Shown piece after piece: positions 40,721-50,757 of a stretch of DNA of 64,000 bases. The position numbers and the translations under genes are program-made. How positions within the stretch are numbered: position 1 is the stretch's first letter; each line of letters starts with the position of its first letter. The stretch is taken from positions 23,107,501-23,171,500 of the forward strand of contig NC_068556.1 of NCBI RefSeq assembly GCF_022201045.2, in the 5' to 3' direction. The notes under the pieces were generated by a model, which saw only the letters and a list, made by a program, of their open reading frames with translations, did not search any database and was not told where the DNA came from. This DNA comes from Citrus sinensis. Taxonomy: Eukaryota; Streptophyta; Magnoliopsida; Sapindales; Rutaceae.

Positions 40721-41353
40721 TTTGTACCATAAGTCAATGAAAGGCCCTTGTAAATACGGTTGATGTGTTATTTACTTACACAACAACTGCAAGGCGTCCG
40801 TTATCTTTCATGCTCCCAAAGTACCAAGGCCGCAGTGCAGAGTTCGTTGGGGCATTTCATCGAGCACGTAGTTCATTTTCGCAAACACCTCTTCTACTCA
40901 ACAAAGAACAAGAAATGAGTAATGACAAAAGACTTTCAGGAAACAATCACTAACTAAATGTTTGTCAATTTGGGAAAATCTAAGCATAGACCTGCCTCAC
41001 TCGTGAATTGCCGTTCTCCATCTATTTTGTGTAAAAAGAGACAGACGGGGTAAATAAAGCTAAATGAGTGGTGGTTAAATTATTGAAGTTTGAATCTATA
41101 ATAAAATAGGATAGGAGTCGAGAAATATATGTATTTAATAAATGAATGAATTTTTTTCAGTATCTAAAAATTAATAAGAATTATAATAATATTCTGTAAA
41201 CAAAAATACAATTTAACCTTAAGGGGTTAGGAAAACGTTTCAGGAATTAGAATCCTGATGGTACTAGAATTTGCTTTGCCAGGTTAGCAGCTGTATAAGA
41301 AATAAGAGTTATAGAGCCGCCACCAAGCTGCTATATGCAAGATTAGACACAGC
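40721..41353. other. Spacer upstream of intact F-box gene
   Basis: No gene. The sequence aagtcaatga-aggcccttg-a-atacggttg-tgt at 40731-40766 recurs with few changes at 48923-48958, at the far end of the cluster. It looks like duplicated flank. Confidence 0.5.
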
Positions 41354-42553
41354 ATGCCCATCAGCAAAACAATGTCAGATATTCCTTACGACATTGCAGT
41401 TGAGGTACTCTCAAGGTTGCCTGTCAAGTCTCTGCTGCGTTTCAAGTCCGTATGCAAGCAATGGTTCTCTCTGATTTCCGATCCCAAATTTGCTGTACTG
41501 CAATATAAACATAGCGCCAAAAACAGCCCTCTCAAAATCCTTACATCAAATTATTATATTTCTCCGTATTCCACTCTTTGGTCGCTTGACTGTTCAACAA
41601 AATCTCTAGATGATCCACGCGCGTTGAGAGCGCTAAATTTTCCGTTCGCGACACAAGATACGTCAAAGATCATAGGATCATGCAACGGCTTGATTTGCTT
41701 AGCTCTCGGCAAGCGCTGTGCCGATATTTTTATTTGGAATCCATCCACTGGGGCTTACAGAAAGCTACCAGATCATAACTTTCCATTATATTTTAAATTG
41801 GAATATGATCGCGACAATTCCTATCGTGGTTTTGGTTATGATTCGTCCACTAATGATTACAAGGTTATTTTCTACGTTCCCGATACAGATAGTTATAGCA
41901 GCAGCTCCATTGACGAGCAAGCCTATGTTTTCTCATCAAAAAACAATTCCTGGAGAAGAGTTAAACACAAGTTCAGGCAGTACAGTGAAGATCACATTTG
42001 CAAGTATCGATCAATAGGGTCCCTGCTGAATGAAACTCTCCACTGGTTAACAAAATGGGGCAGTGCTGAAGATTTCGGTAGTGTGATTACTGCTTTCGAT
42101 TTGGCTGAGGAGAAATTCAGAGAGGTGCCAACGCCTGATTTGGTTGATGATGTTAGAGGGGAGATGTGTGTTGTTTCAGGATTGGGAGTTGTCGATGGGC
42201 ACCTCTGTTTAGTCAGATGGATCAGCGATCTCAATGGGACACAAGGGCAGGGTGGTGATCTTAGTGTTGGGTTATGGATGATGAAGGAATGTGGAGTGAA
42301 GTCTTCTTGGGAAAAACTGTATCATATTGGTAATTCTAATGAGTTATGTGGAGACATAGTGCCACAGTGTCGTGCTGGATGCGATGAAGATGAAGTTATA
42401 ATACTGACACAAGTTTATGGGGATAATTTCGTAAGGTATTATCCTAAAAAAGAAACGAAAGTAATTGAAAATTTGGGGGATTTTGTTGGTACAGTTGAGG
42501 CAGTTGCATATGTAGAAAGTCTGATCTCGCCCCATGTTTGTATCCCTATGTAA
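41354..42553 (+). CDS. F-box protein with F-box-associated domain (CPR1/At3g06240-like)
   Basis: Intronless frame of 399 residues. Family role: substrate receptor of an SCF (SKP1-CUL1-F-box) ubiquitin ligase, in which the F-box binds SKP1 and the C-terminal domain picks targets. The F-box is at about residues 7-50 (DIPYDIAVEVLSRLPVKSLLRF, CKQWFSLISDPKF). The associated domain follows, with IGSCNGLICLALG, IFIWNPSTGAYRKLP, RGFGYDSSTNDYKVIF, NETLHWLTKWG, ITAFDLAEEKFREVP and VGLWMMKECGVKSSWEKLYHIG. Translation may begin at the first ATG (41354) or at MSDIPYD (41372), which aligns with the start of the sister genes. It is one of two intact members of a cluster with six broken copies. The target is unknown; some plant F-box proteins of this type act in immunity. 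Confidence 0.88.
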   Translation: MPISKTMSDIPYDIAVEVLSRLPVKSLLRFKSVCKQWFSLISDPKFAVLQYKHSAKNSPLKILTSNYYISPYSTLWSLDCSTKSLDDPRALRALNFPFATQDTSKIIGSCNGLICLALGKRCADIFIWNPSTGAYRKLPDHNFPLYFKLEYDRDNSYRGFGYDSSTNDYKVIFYVPDTDSYSSSSIDEQAYVFSSKNNSWRRVKHKFRQYSEDHICKYRSIGSLLNETLHWLTKWGSAEDFGSVITAFDLAEEKFREVPTPDLVDDVRGEMCVVSGLGVVDGHLCLVRWISDLNGTQGQGGDLSVGLWMMKECGVKSSWEKLYHIGNSNELCGDIVPQCRAGCDEDEVIILTQVYGDNFVRYYPKKETKVIENLGDFVGTVEAVAYVESLISPHVCIPM

Positions 42554-42838
42554 TATCTATATATATATAAGACCATAAACGTTTTTGTTTTGCGACTTTT
42601 TACAATTTTTATGACGTTTATTTTTGTTTATTGTGCACTAAAGTACAGCTTAGAGTCTAGCTAGCATCTCGTTACTTTGGTCATCCCATCGACAATATTG
42701 CACCACTGCAACAGTGTCAGGATGCTACTTGCAGGTGGCTTCGCTATCCAAAATTAAACGGCAGCCCTGCCCAATATATATCACTGTCTTCTCAAGATGC
42801 GCCTCTGGTTACATAAGAGAATAAGCATCAACATATCT

Positions 42839-42858
42839 ATATATATATATATATATAG
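42839..42858. repeat. (TA)n microsatellite
   Basis: A pure AT dinucleotide run just left of the MITE at 42880. Confidence 0.85.
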
Positions 42859-42879
42859 CCAAAAGGAACGTTGCCTCAT

Positions 42880-43133
42880 GGTGCGTTTGGGATTGAAGTA
42901 CTGTAGCTACAGTTGCTGTAAAAAAAAATTGTGACTATGAAATAAAAATTAATAATATGTAGTAAATATAAAATTTAAATAATAATTTTGACAAAATTAT
43001 TAAAGATATAATAAATTTTCTATTATATAAATGAAAAATCATATTAATATAGCTTCCAAGCTACAGCAGTTAGTGTTTACCAAACACTTTAGTGCTATAC
43101 CTACAGTTGCCCAACCTCAATTCCAAACGCACC
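42880..43133. mobile_element. 254-bp MITE with 17-bp inverted ends
   Basis: The ends are GGTGCGTTTGGGATTGA and, inverted, GGTGCGTTTGGAATTGA (one mismatch). Inner subterminal parts also pair loosely (CTGTAGCTACAG and related). The AT-rich core matches the element at 22364-22676. No unambiguous target duplication was found, so the superfamily (hAT or PIF/Harbinger) is open. Confidence 0.65.
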
Positions 43134-44011
43134 TCAATCAATCACAACAAATGTAATTGGATTAGGAACTATTAATTGGAGCCTCCCAAAAGTATTTATC
43201 AGGAATTACGTTGTGGGTGTCAATACTGCTTGTTTTAGAATAAGTAGGCATCTATTGACATCCGCAATTTCTTCAAAATTTCCCCTTTAACTCTGCCATA
43301 CAGTGCGTCTCTGATCTTAAGGAATATATTATCGGCTTTAAAAATTCATAAGATGAAATATGTGAATAATTAATTTTACATACCTAAATATGGATATCGT
43401 AGATTAGTCTTATGGATACCTAAATACCTAAATATGGAATTGAGTCCCTTTTTTCAAGTTTAAAAAATGTTGAATGATTTTCTTTTTTTTTCTTTTTCTT
43501 TTTTTAAAACAACTAGGGTCATTAATACATTTTTGATACCTCATTTCAGTTTTGGTGTTAAATAGTTGTAGAAAAAGCATACTCTTGAAGGGAAAAGGCG
43601 ACATTTTCACGTTCCAAGTGATAACTCGATCGAGGCATGTACTGATCAAAACTAGTGTTACCAAATCTTTTTCTCTTCTTGGGAATAAGCCACTTACTCT
43701 CTAAACTATCAATATTGACGAATGCTAAAATATATATGGTGAAAAATAAAAAGATCATTGCTTGAACAAAGAAATTATGAAGTATGACAAGTGAATTACA
43801 GGAAAAATTTTGACAAATATATTCTTGTTAAAAAAGTAAAGTATCGATTAATGATAGATAAAGCTAAGATTTAGTAGTCAAAACATGAGTTTAGATTGAT
43901 TAGCAACTAACACAGAAAAGTAATTAAGAAATAGCTTCGAACACCACAAGTCATTGGATCCTCCAAACCTTAGAAATAAATTGCAACCATATACACGAGT
44001 AATAACTAAAT
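43134..44011. other. AT-rich spacer in F-box cluster
   Basis: No gene or clear repeat seen. Short open frames here have no recognisable content. Confidence 0.5.
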
Positions 44012-44434
44012 AAAGCCTAGTGATTGAAAGTCTCCGCTGCGTAACAAACTGGGATCTTAACGACCATAAGAGGTTCAGCGTGACTAGTGCTTTTGATTTA
44101 GCTGAGGAGAAATTCAGTGAGGTGCCAAAGCCTGATCTTGTTGATGATGATTATGTTATAGGATTAGGAGTTGTTGTTTGACGGGCGCCTCTGTTTGGTC
44201 ACAATAGGATTACAAAGTGGGGCTGTTGAGTTGTTGATGATGAAAGAACACGAAGTGAAGTCTTCTTGGCCAAACCTCTATCACCTTGGACACGCTAAAT
44301 AGTTTCAGTATGCTGGATTCACAGTGCCACAACGTTGTATAGAATGCGGTCTCGAAGATGAAGTTATAGTACTGATATACGATAAACGTTGTATAGAAAG
44401 TCTGACCTCGCCCCATGTTTATATCCCTATCTAG
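44012..44434 (+). pseudogene. 3' half of an F-box gene, broken
   Basis: It starts in the middle of the associated domain (tgattgaaagtctccgctgcgtaacaa in part) and continues through the FDLAEEKFSEVPKPDL and VGLG-type segments to the gene's natural end (cgccccatgtttatatccctat). The F-box half is absent, and the frame is broken several times. Its 3' flank to 44605 is about 94% identical to the 3' flank of the intact gene at 41354. Confidence 0.75.
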
Positions 44435-44615
44435 TATATATAAGACCATAAACGTTTTTGTTTTGTGACTTTTTACAATTTTCATGACGTTTATTTTTGT
44501 TTATTGTGCATCAAAGTACAGCTTAGAGTCTAGCTAGCTTCTTGTTACTATGGTCATCCCATCAACAATATTGCACCGCTGCAACAGTGTCAGGATCGGA
44601 TGCTAATGAAGAAAT

Positions 44616-45083
44616 AAAACCTAGTGAATGAAAGTCTCCACCGGATAACTGGGATCTAATGACCATAATAGGTTCAGTGTGACTACTACTTTTGACTTAG
44701 CTGAGGAGAAATTGAAGTGCTGATGCCTTTTTTTTTTTTATGAAGATTATGTTATGGGATTAGGAGTTGTTTGACGGGCTCCACAAAGTGGTGCTGTTGA
44801 GCTATTATTGATGATGAAAGAATATGGAGTGAAGTCTTTTTGGCAAAAACTCTGATCAACTTGGATACACTAAAGAGATTCGGTAAGCTGGATTCAAGGT
44901 GCCACAATGTTGTATAGAATGCGGTCTCAAAGATGAAGTTATAGTACTGACATGCAATATTTGGTGGGATAAATTAACGAGGATCCTAATAAAGAAACGG
45001 AACTTGAACATTTGATGATTGGTTCTGATGCTGAAGCAGTTGCAAACATGGGAAGTCTTATCTCGCCCCACGACCATATATGA
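44616..45083 (+). pseudogene. Second tandem 3' half of an F-box gene, broken
   Basis: It repeats the content of the fragment at 44012 with an offset of 604 bp (tagtgaatgaaagtctcc, gacttagctgaggagaaatt, gaatatggagtgaagtc, catttgatgattggttctga), ending at cgccccacga. Several breaks. It arose with its neighbour by tandem duplication of a truncated copy. Confidence 0.7.
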
Positions 45084-46096
45084 GTTTTCAATGATATAAA
45101 TTTAGATATTTTCTATCAGGCTCCCGTGGTGTACTAGTTTTGGGTGTTCTGGAATCTTTATGCTCAAGAAGACCCTTTTTTTTTTTCTCTCCCCCACCCC
45201 CTTCTTAAGTTGTCATGTTTTTTAATCCACGATTTGCCTGGTTTGTTTGGTGTATATGAAATAGTGAAAGTATGAATTAAAGAGTATAGGAAATGTTGAT
45301 AACTCCACAAAAAAGCATGAAAGTGAAGAAAATTTTGAGTCAAGTTTGTGCACAAGTTGTTTAATGATTTTTTTGAGAGACAATTTCGTGCAATAATACT
45401 AACAGTTCTAAAAACAATATGTTTAAGGTTTAAAATCCGGCTTTGGCAGCTTGAGGAGGTGTTTTTAGAGACTGCCGTGGTGATTGGCGTTTGCAGTTCA
45501 TCTTGGTCGCTAGTCTTCTTCGAACTTCTTCCTTTTGTTGAGATTACGGCCATTACCCTTGTTGTTTATCAGGCTTTCAATCGTGACCGGAGGTTTATTC
45601 GGTTGGGGAGTGTCTCATTGGCAGCTATCATTTGCTTGCTTTGCTATCATCTCCAACCGCCATGGCCAATTGACAATCTTTGGCTCCATTGTCCATATAT
45701 AATCTCTTGTGTATATGTACTGAGTCGCTGACTTCTTAACAAATTTGGGATTAAAAATTGTGGGATTGTCTTCTTCTCACTTCACTTGTTCCCTCCCCAT
45801 AGTATTCAAGGCAAGTTGTTTACCGATCGTTTAGGTTTCCCTCACCTCAATGTAGTTAATTGAAATTAATTAATTTGTTAGTTATTTGCTTGGTTCTTCT
45901 GATTGTCTTTTTCACGTACAAATTAATTATTTAGGATGCCTACAAATTAAAACTAATTAATTTATTGGTTAAAGTCACATTTATCTTTCATCAGTAATGA
46001 TGACTTGCCCTAACAGAGTCACCGCCCCATATTTAGACAAGAGTTATAGAGAGCCGCCAAGGTCCAATCTGCCATACAAAGCACTCTAGCAAAACA
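45084..46096. other. Spacer upstream of second intact F-box gene
   Basis: No gene is supported. An open frame at 45348-45731 has no internal ATG and no recognised domain. The last 100 bases should be the leader of the gene at 46097. Confidence 0.5.
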
Positions 46097-47410
46097 ATGT
46101 CAAATCTCCCTGACGACGTCTTGATTGAGGTGCTTTCAAGATTGCCCGTCAAGTCTCTGCTGCGTTTCAAGTGTGCGTGCAAGCAATGGCTCTCTCTGAT
46201 TTCCGATCCCGGATTCGCCTTACTGCAGTACAAACGTACCGCCAGAAACAGTCCTCCCAAAATCCTCCTATCAAAGCGTTCTCTTTATTCTAAGGATTCT
46301 CCTCTTCGGTCTTTCGACTGTTCAACGACGTCTTTACATGATCAACGTGCGTTGACAAGACTGCATTTTCCCTTCATCAGACCGGATAGTATGGTTCGAT
46401 TTATCGGCTCGTGCCACGGCTTGATTTGCTTAGCTCTCGACAACTATCGAGAGATTTTTATTTGGAATCCCTCCACCGGTGCTTATACAAAGTTACCAGC
46501 TGATCCTGACGCGACGTATGATTACGATATAGTCAAGTACGGTTTCGGATACGATTCATCCACTAATGGTTATAAGGTTATGTTCTATTTTCAGGAAATA
46601 GATCATAAAAGGGAGGATAACTTGCAAGATGATAATAGCAGGTGTATTGACATACAAGGTATCGTTTTTACGGCAAAAACCAATTCTTGGAAAAAGGTCG
46701 AACACAGTTTCGGCAGTATTCATTGCTGTTGTGAAGCTAGAAACTTGCAGGGACGACCGATGGGGACCCTAGTGAATGAAAGTCTCCACTGGTTGACAAA
46801 CAATCAATGTGAATTTGGGATGTTTGGGATTACTGCTTTTGATTTAGCCACGGACAAGTTCTCTCGGGTGCCGAAACCTGATTTTGATTATGCTCATCAA
46901 GCGATGGGATTGGGAGTCGTTGGCGGTCGCCTCTGCTTACTCGCACTGGGCGCGAACGTTGAGTTATGGGTGATGAAAGAATACGGAGTGAAGTGTTCTT
47001 GGCAAAAACATTATTGTCTTGGAATTTCTATAAGTGCGGATGATTATGGTAATTGGGCTGCATTGATACTGTCGCAGTGTTGTGTAGGCTGCGGTGAGGA
47101 TGATAGCATAACAATGACACTCAAAGTTGGGGAGAATAAATTCATGATAAGGTATAATCCCAATCAAGAAATGAAACTTGAACAGTTGATGATTGCCACT
47201 AGTGAAGAAATTTATACCCATTTTGCGGAAATAGAAGAAATTGATTACTTAGAGAGCCTGATCTCGCCCCCTGGCTCTAAAACTCTGATCTCGTCCCAGC
47301 AAGCTTCTTCTATTCTATCAGTATATAAGAAGACCATATATGAGTTTGTTTTGCGAGTTTTTACTATTTTCATGATGCTTTTTCGTTCATATAGCAATAA
47401 AGTAGTATAA
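46097..47410 (+). CDS. F-box protein with associated domain and extended C terminus
   Basis: Intronless frame of 437 residues, a paralogue of the gene at 41354. The F-box is at residues 1-48 (MSNLPDDVLIEVLSRLPVKSLL, CKQWLSLISDPGF). The associated domain shows IGSCHGLICLALD, IFIWNPSTGAYTKLP, YGFGYDSSTNGYKVMFYF, NESLHWLTNN, ITAFDLATDKFSRVP and VELWVMKEYGVKCSWQKHY. Probable role: SCF ubiquitin-ligase substrate receptor; target unknown. After the family's usual end (ESLISP) it runs on for about 44 residues (GSKTLISSQQASSIL through FTIFMMLFRSYSNKVV). The DNA for this tail resembles the 3' untranslated sequence of the paralogue, so the tail seems to have been gained by loss of the ancestral stop. 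The tail is hydrophobic at its end. Confidence 0.87.
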   Translation: MSNLPDDVLIEVLSRLPVKSLLRFKCACKQWLSLISDPGFALLQYKRTARNSPPKILLSKRSLYSKDSPLRSFDCSTTSLHDQRALTRLHFPFIRPDSMVRFIGSCHGLICLALDNYREIFIWNPSTGAYTKLPADPDATYDYDIVKYGFGYDSSTNGYKVMFYFQEIDHKREDNLQDDNSRCIDIQGIVFTAKTNSWKKVEHSFGSIHCCCEARNLQGRPMGTLVNESLHWLTNNQCEFGMFGITAFDLATDKFSRVPKPDFDYAHQAMGLGVVGGRLCLLALGANVELWVMKEYGVKCSWQKHYCLGISISADDYGNWAALILSQCCVGCGEDDSITMTLKVGENKFMIRYNPNQEMKLEQLMIATSEEIYTHFAEIEEIDYLESLISPPGSKTLISSQQASSILSVYKKTIYEFVLRVFTIFMMLFRSYSNKVV

Positions 47411-47694
47411 TATGTGTGAGCTTATTTATTATATGTCCAATGAAATTGATGTTCTGATCATGTTTCAAATTTACAGAGTACAAGTTCACTTCTCTCGACC
47501 GCTCATTAAGCGTCATAAGCGCTAGATCACAAGCAAACACATCGGACACGGCATTGTTGAAAATCAATTAACAAATGGAAATAAATTATGGGTGAAGTGA
47601 TTAGCTTTACTAATGGTCATAAACTGACTATAAATTAATCTTTAAAAAAAAAGTTTTTGAAAAAAAAAATGTAGAATCATATTTTCTTCTTAGT

Positions 47695-47919
47695 AGATTT
47701 ATAGTGCCATAATGTCGAAAGAAATTCGGTGAAGATGAAGTTTTAGTACTGACAAGTACGGGGAAGAATTCGACAAGTTATTATCCTAATAAAGAAACCA
47801 AACTAGAACAATCCGAGATCTCTTCTTTTTGTGAAGAATTTGATTGGCCGTTTGTACAAATGGATGCCATTGCATACGTAGAATGTCTGACCTCTCCTGG
47901 CCATGTTTCTGAAAATTAG
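47695..47919 (+). pseudogene. 3'-terminal fragment of an F-box gene
   Basis: It matches the last about 75 codons of the family: gtgccataatgtcg, gatgaagttttagtactgac, tatcctaataaagaaacc, gccattgcatacgtagaatgtctgacc, ending at a TAG. The upstream gene body is missing. Confidence 0.65.
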
Positions 47920-49282
47920 CTCCCATGACCATGTGACCAGGAACGTTCATGAGTTTGATTTGCCACTTTTTTTTTTTTTTCTAATGAGTTTTTGTTATAT
48001 CAAATATAAATTGATATCTAGTAGTTTTAAGGTTCCGCTCATTTAGCTATAATAATAATAATTATTTTTTTATGCTGAAATGAACATTTGCAGATTTATG
48101 GTACAGAAATAATGCAGTGTCATCAAACCCACCTAAGATTCAAAATTACAAGCCACTTTCTCTCATAGTGTACCCATCGTCTCTATAGCAAAGTAAAATA
48201 ATCAGTTCAATAGTTTCACTAATTTGAAAATTTTAAAAGAGGATATTGAATTAATCACATCTTAATGTTTCATACAACTACAAGCTTGGAAATGATCTCA
48301 GCTTCCAACACAAAAAGCAAACCCTCTTATCCTTGGTCTACTAAAATCTTTCCCTATTTTTAAATTGTTTCTTATTCAGAGTTCTCGAAGTTCTTTACAT
48401 TTCACTTACCCATCATCTCGAATTGAATCATCTTCACATTCAATAATCCAAATTCTTTCATCGAAAATTCTTGGATCTTTTGGTAATGTACGGCTGGAGT
48501 TAATGAACTCGATGATGTGCTGCCAAAATTGCTTTCTGAAACCCGGAACAGAGTTCGGAGTGATGGGATGGGATGGTCTTTTCCGTTTTCTCCAATTTTC
48601 AAATGTTCTATTCCCAATTAGAGAACGTAGTATTTAACAAAAACCAAGTCGTATAAATAATTTATAGTTAAGAATCTGTTGGTAGTATTACATTCACAAA
48701 ACTGTAAATGGTAACTCCTAATTATTACATGTCACAAATAAATTATTGTGGCGTTCTCACTCTTCATCAAATTCAAATGCATTTTGAAAAGTAGTGGTTA
48801 TTGGAAAACATAAGAGAATCATGCAAAAATTGGTCCATGCCATGAAGAGATTTTCTCCTTTTTTTTTTTTCTGTTAACAGTGGATGCAACATTTAAAATT
48901 TTAAATTATTGGATTTGTTATATAAGTCAATGAATGGCCCTTGCAGATATGGTTGCTGTATTTTTTTTTTTTTATCATAAAGAATTTATTACTGTATTTA
49001 AACTGGAATTATCTTCAAATGCTAAATTAATAAGTAAATAAATTGTTTTGGCTTGAATTCATAAATCGAGTCTAAGGGCCCGAAAAACAGTTAACGGCAA
49101 TTGCGCAAAATTCGACAAGTGAACCCAAATTCACACGTTCTTCACAACACACGAAAATTGAAAAGCAATGCACCCACCCGCATATCACTTTGTTTTTGTT
49201 TTCATTTTACTCACTACAAATTAAACTGAGAGAAACTGAAGGAACAGGAAATTATTTGATTGTATGATTGATCAATCAAATA
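47920..49282. other. Spacer between F-box cluster and USP gene
   Basis: No gene is supported. Open frames on both strands at about 48365-48637 have no recognised content. The sequence at 48923-48958 is the partner of the duplicated flank at 40731-40766. The last about 200 bases should hold the USP promoter and leader. Confidence 0.5.
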
Positions 49283-50194
49283 ATGGGTGATCAAACAAAA
49301 CCGATAATGATGGTAGCAATTGACGATAGTAACCATAGCTACTACGCATTAGAATGGGCACTTGATTATTTCTTTCCTCCTTTTGCTGCTCCGAATCATA
49401 CCTTTCAGCTCGTGCTCATTCATGCACGACCAAATCCTCCTTCTCTCCTCGGACTATCCGGCGCCGGACAAGGCAGCGCCGGTCAGCGTATAACTAACCC
49501 AATGATCTAAGATTGTGCGTTACAAAAAAATAAAGTAAAATAAAATAAAAACAAGGATGTATGCGGGGCTCCAAAATCATAGTCTATGTACGATCTTATC
49601 ATAAGTTATTCGTTTTGTAACATTGTTCTATTTTTGTTATATATTGATCGCAGGATCCGCTCATGTTATTAATCTTGTGGAGCTTGATACGAAGAAGAGA
49701 GCACAAAAGGTCGCTGATAGGGCCACTTCAATATGTGCCAAGAGAGAGGTAACTGGGGGGGGGGGGGGGAAAGGAAAGAAAAGATCTGTCTCGCATAGGG
49801 ACATTTTTCACCACTTGAAAAACTTGATCTGCTTGTGATACATATTAACACAATTATATGAATTGGCTGCCGAAAATGTTATTTTAATGCAGGTAAATAA
49901 TGTGCCAGTGCATGTGATGCAAGGTGATCCTAGGAATGTCATGACCGAAGCTGTTGAAAGATTCCATCCAACGATTTTGGTCCTGGGAAGTCGTGGTTAT
50001 GGATCTGTCAAAAGGTACAAAATTTACGCTACTTTCAAATTTGTCACCTAATCTAAGCTGTTAATTGAGTTCGGAACATAAGAAAATCCTAATTCTGCAA
50101 TTACAGAGCGGTATTGGGCAGCGTAAGTGATTACAGCGCTCACCATTGTTCGTGCACCGTAATGATCGTCAAGATGCCCAAGTCAAAGCACTAA
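49283..50194 (+). CDS. Universal stress protein (UspA family), ATP-binding type
   Basis: Four exons: 49283-49481, 49654-49748, 49893-50014 and 50107-50194, giving 167 residues in frame. The first donor could instead lie six bases later (170 residues). The N terminus shows the family start KPIMMVAIDDSNHSYYALEWAL. The C-terminal part has the nucleotide-binding pattern G-2X-G-9X-G-S in LGSRGYGSVKRAVLGSVSDY, then CSCTVMIVKMP. The full motif marks the ATP-binding subgroup. Plant members of this size are cytosolic, respond to hypoxia, drought or other stress, and often act as dimers. Function here is inferred from family. An intron carries a run of 13 or more G at about 49756. The ATG at 49283 gives MGDQTKPIMM; nothing upstream in frame is an ATG. 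Confidence 0.9.
49756..49769. repeat. Poly-G run in USP intron
   Basis: A run of about 13 G in the second intron, just past the donor, within a purine-rich tract. It is unusual in this AT-rich setting and could fold as a G-quadruplex in the transcript. Confidence 0.6.
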
Positions 50195-50757
50195 GCCAAA
50201 CTTAGTAGCAGCAAAGCATAAATAAAGTCCATTGGCACTTTTGTAATAATCCTCTTAGTTTTAGTTGTGCTCGTTTTTGTTCCTATGATGCAACGACTTC
50301 GGCGAGAATAAAATACAAAACAATCCCCCCAGTATACTAAAACAAGAGATATTCCCTTGTGCAAAAATAACTTTTTCTTTGTGGTAAAGACTCTTGCACT
50401 AAGAGAGAATCATTAAAGGCATATTCTGTTATGCTCCTTTGAAAAGAAGCTCTGTTATTCTCTCACCATTTCCATTTGTTGATAGCACTTGGTCCCCGAA
50501 AAAAAAAAAGGACAAGAGAATTGATGCCTCAGAAGAGGGAAGAAGATAACAAAAACTATTAAGTTATTTGGTAATTCAATCTCAAACCATAAAACCCAAT
50601 AATTAAGAGCAGAAAAACATATTGTTTATGTCAAAATAAAAACTAAAAAACAGCAAGCACAAGTCCCGAGTAAACCAGCACAAAAGATACATAAAAATAA
50701 CCGCGGGCAATAATTAAAATTAGAACTACAGCAGGCACTTCCTCTTCGAAGCCCAGC
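50195..50757. other. Convergent 3' spacer between USP and TCTP
   Basis: It should hold the 3' untranslated regions of both genes. No other gene seen. Confidence 0.6.

Noticed and set aside
45348-45731. 127-residue plus-strand open frame with hydrophobic stretches
   Set aside because: It has no internal ATG (it opens with GTG), no recognised domain and no splice context. It is probably chance in the F-box cluster spacer.
48365-48637. Overlapping frames on both strands near the USP gene
   Set aside because: No domain, no start context and low complexity. There is not enough for a gene call.
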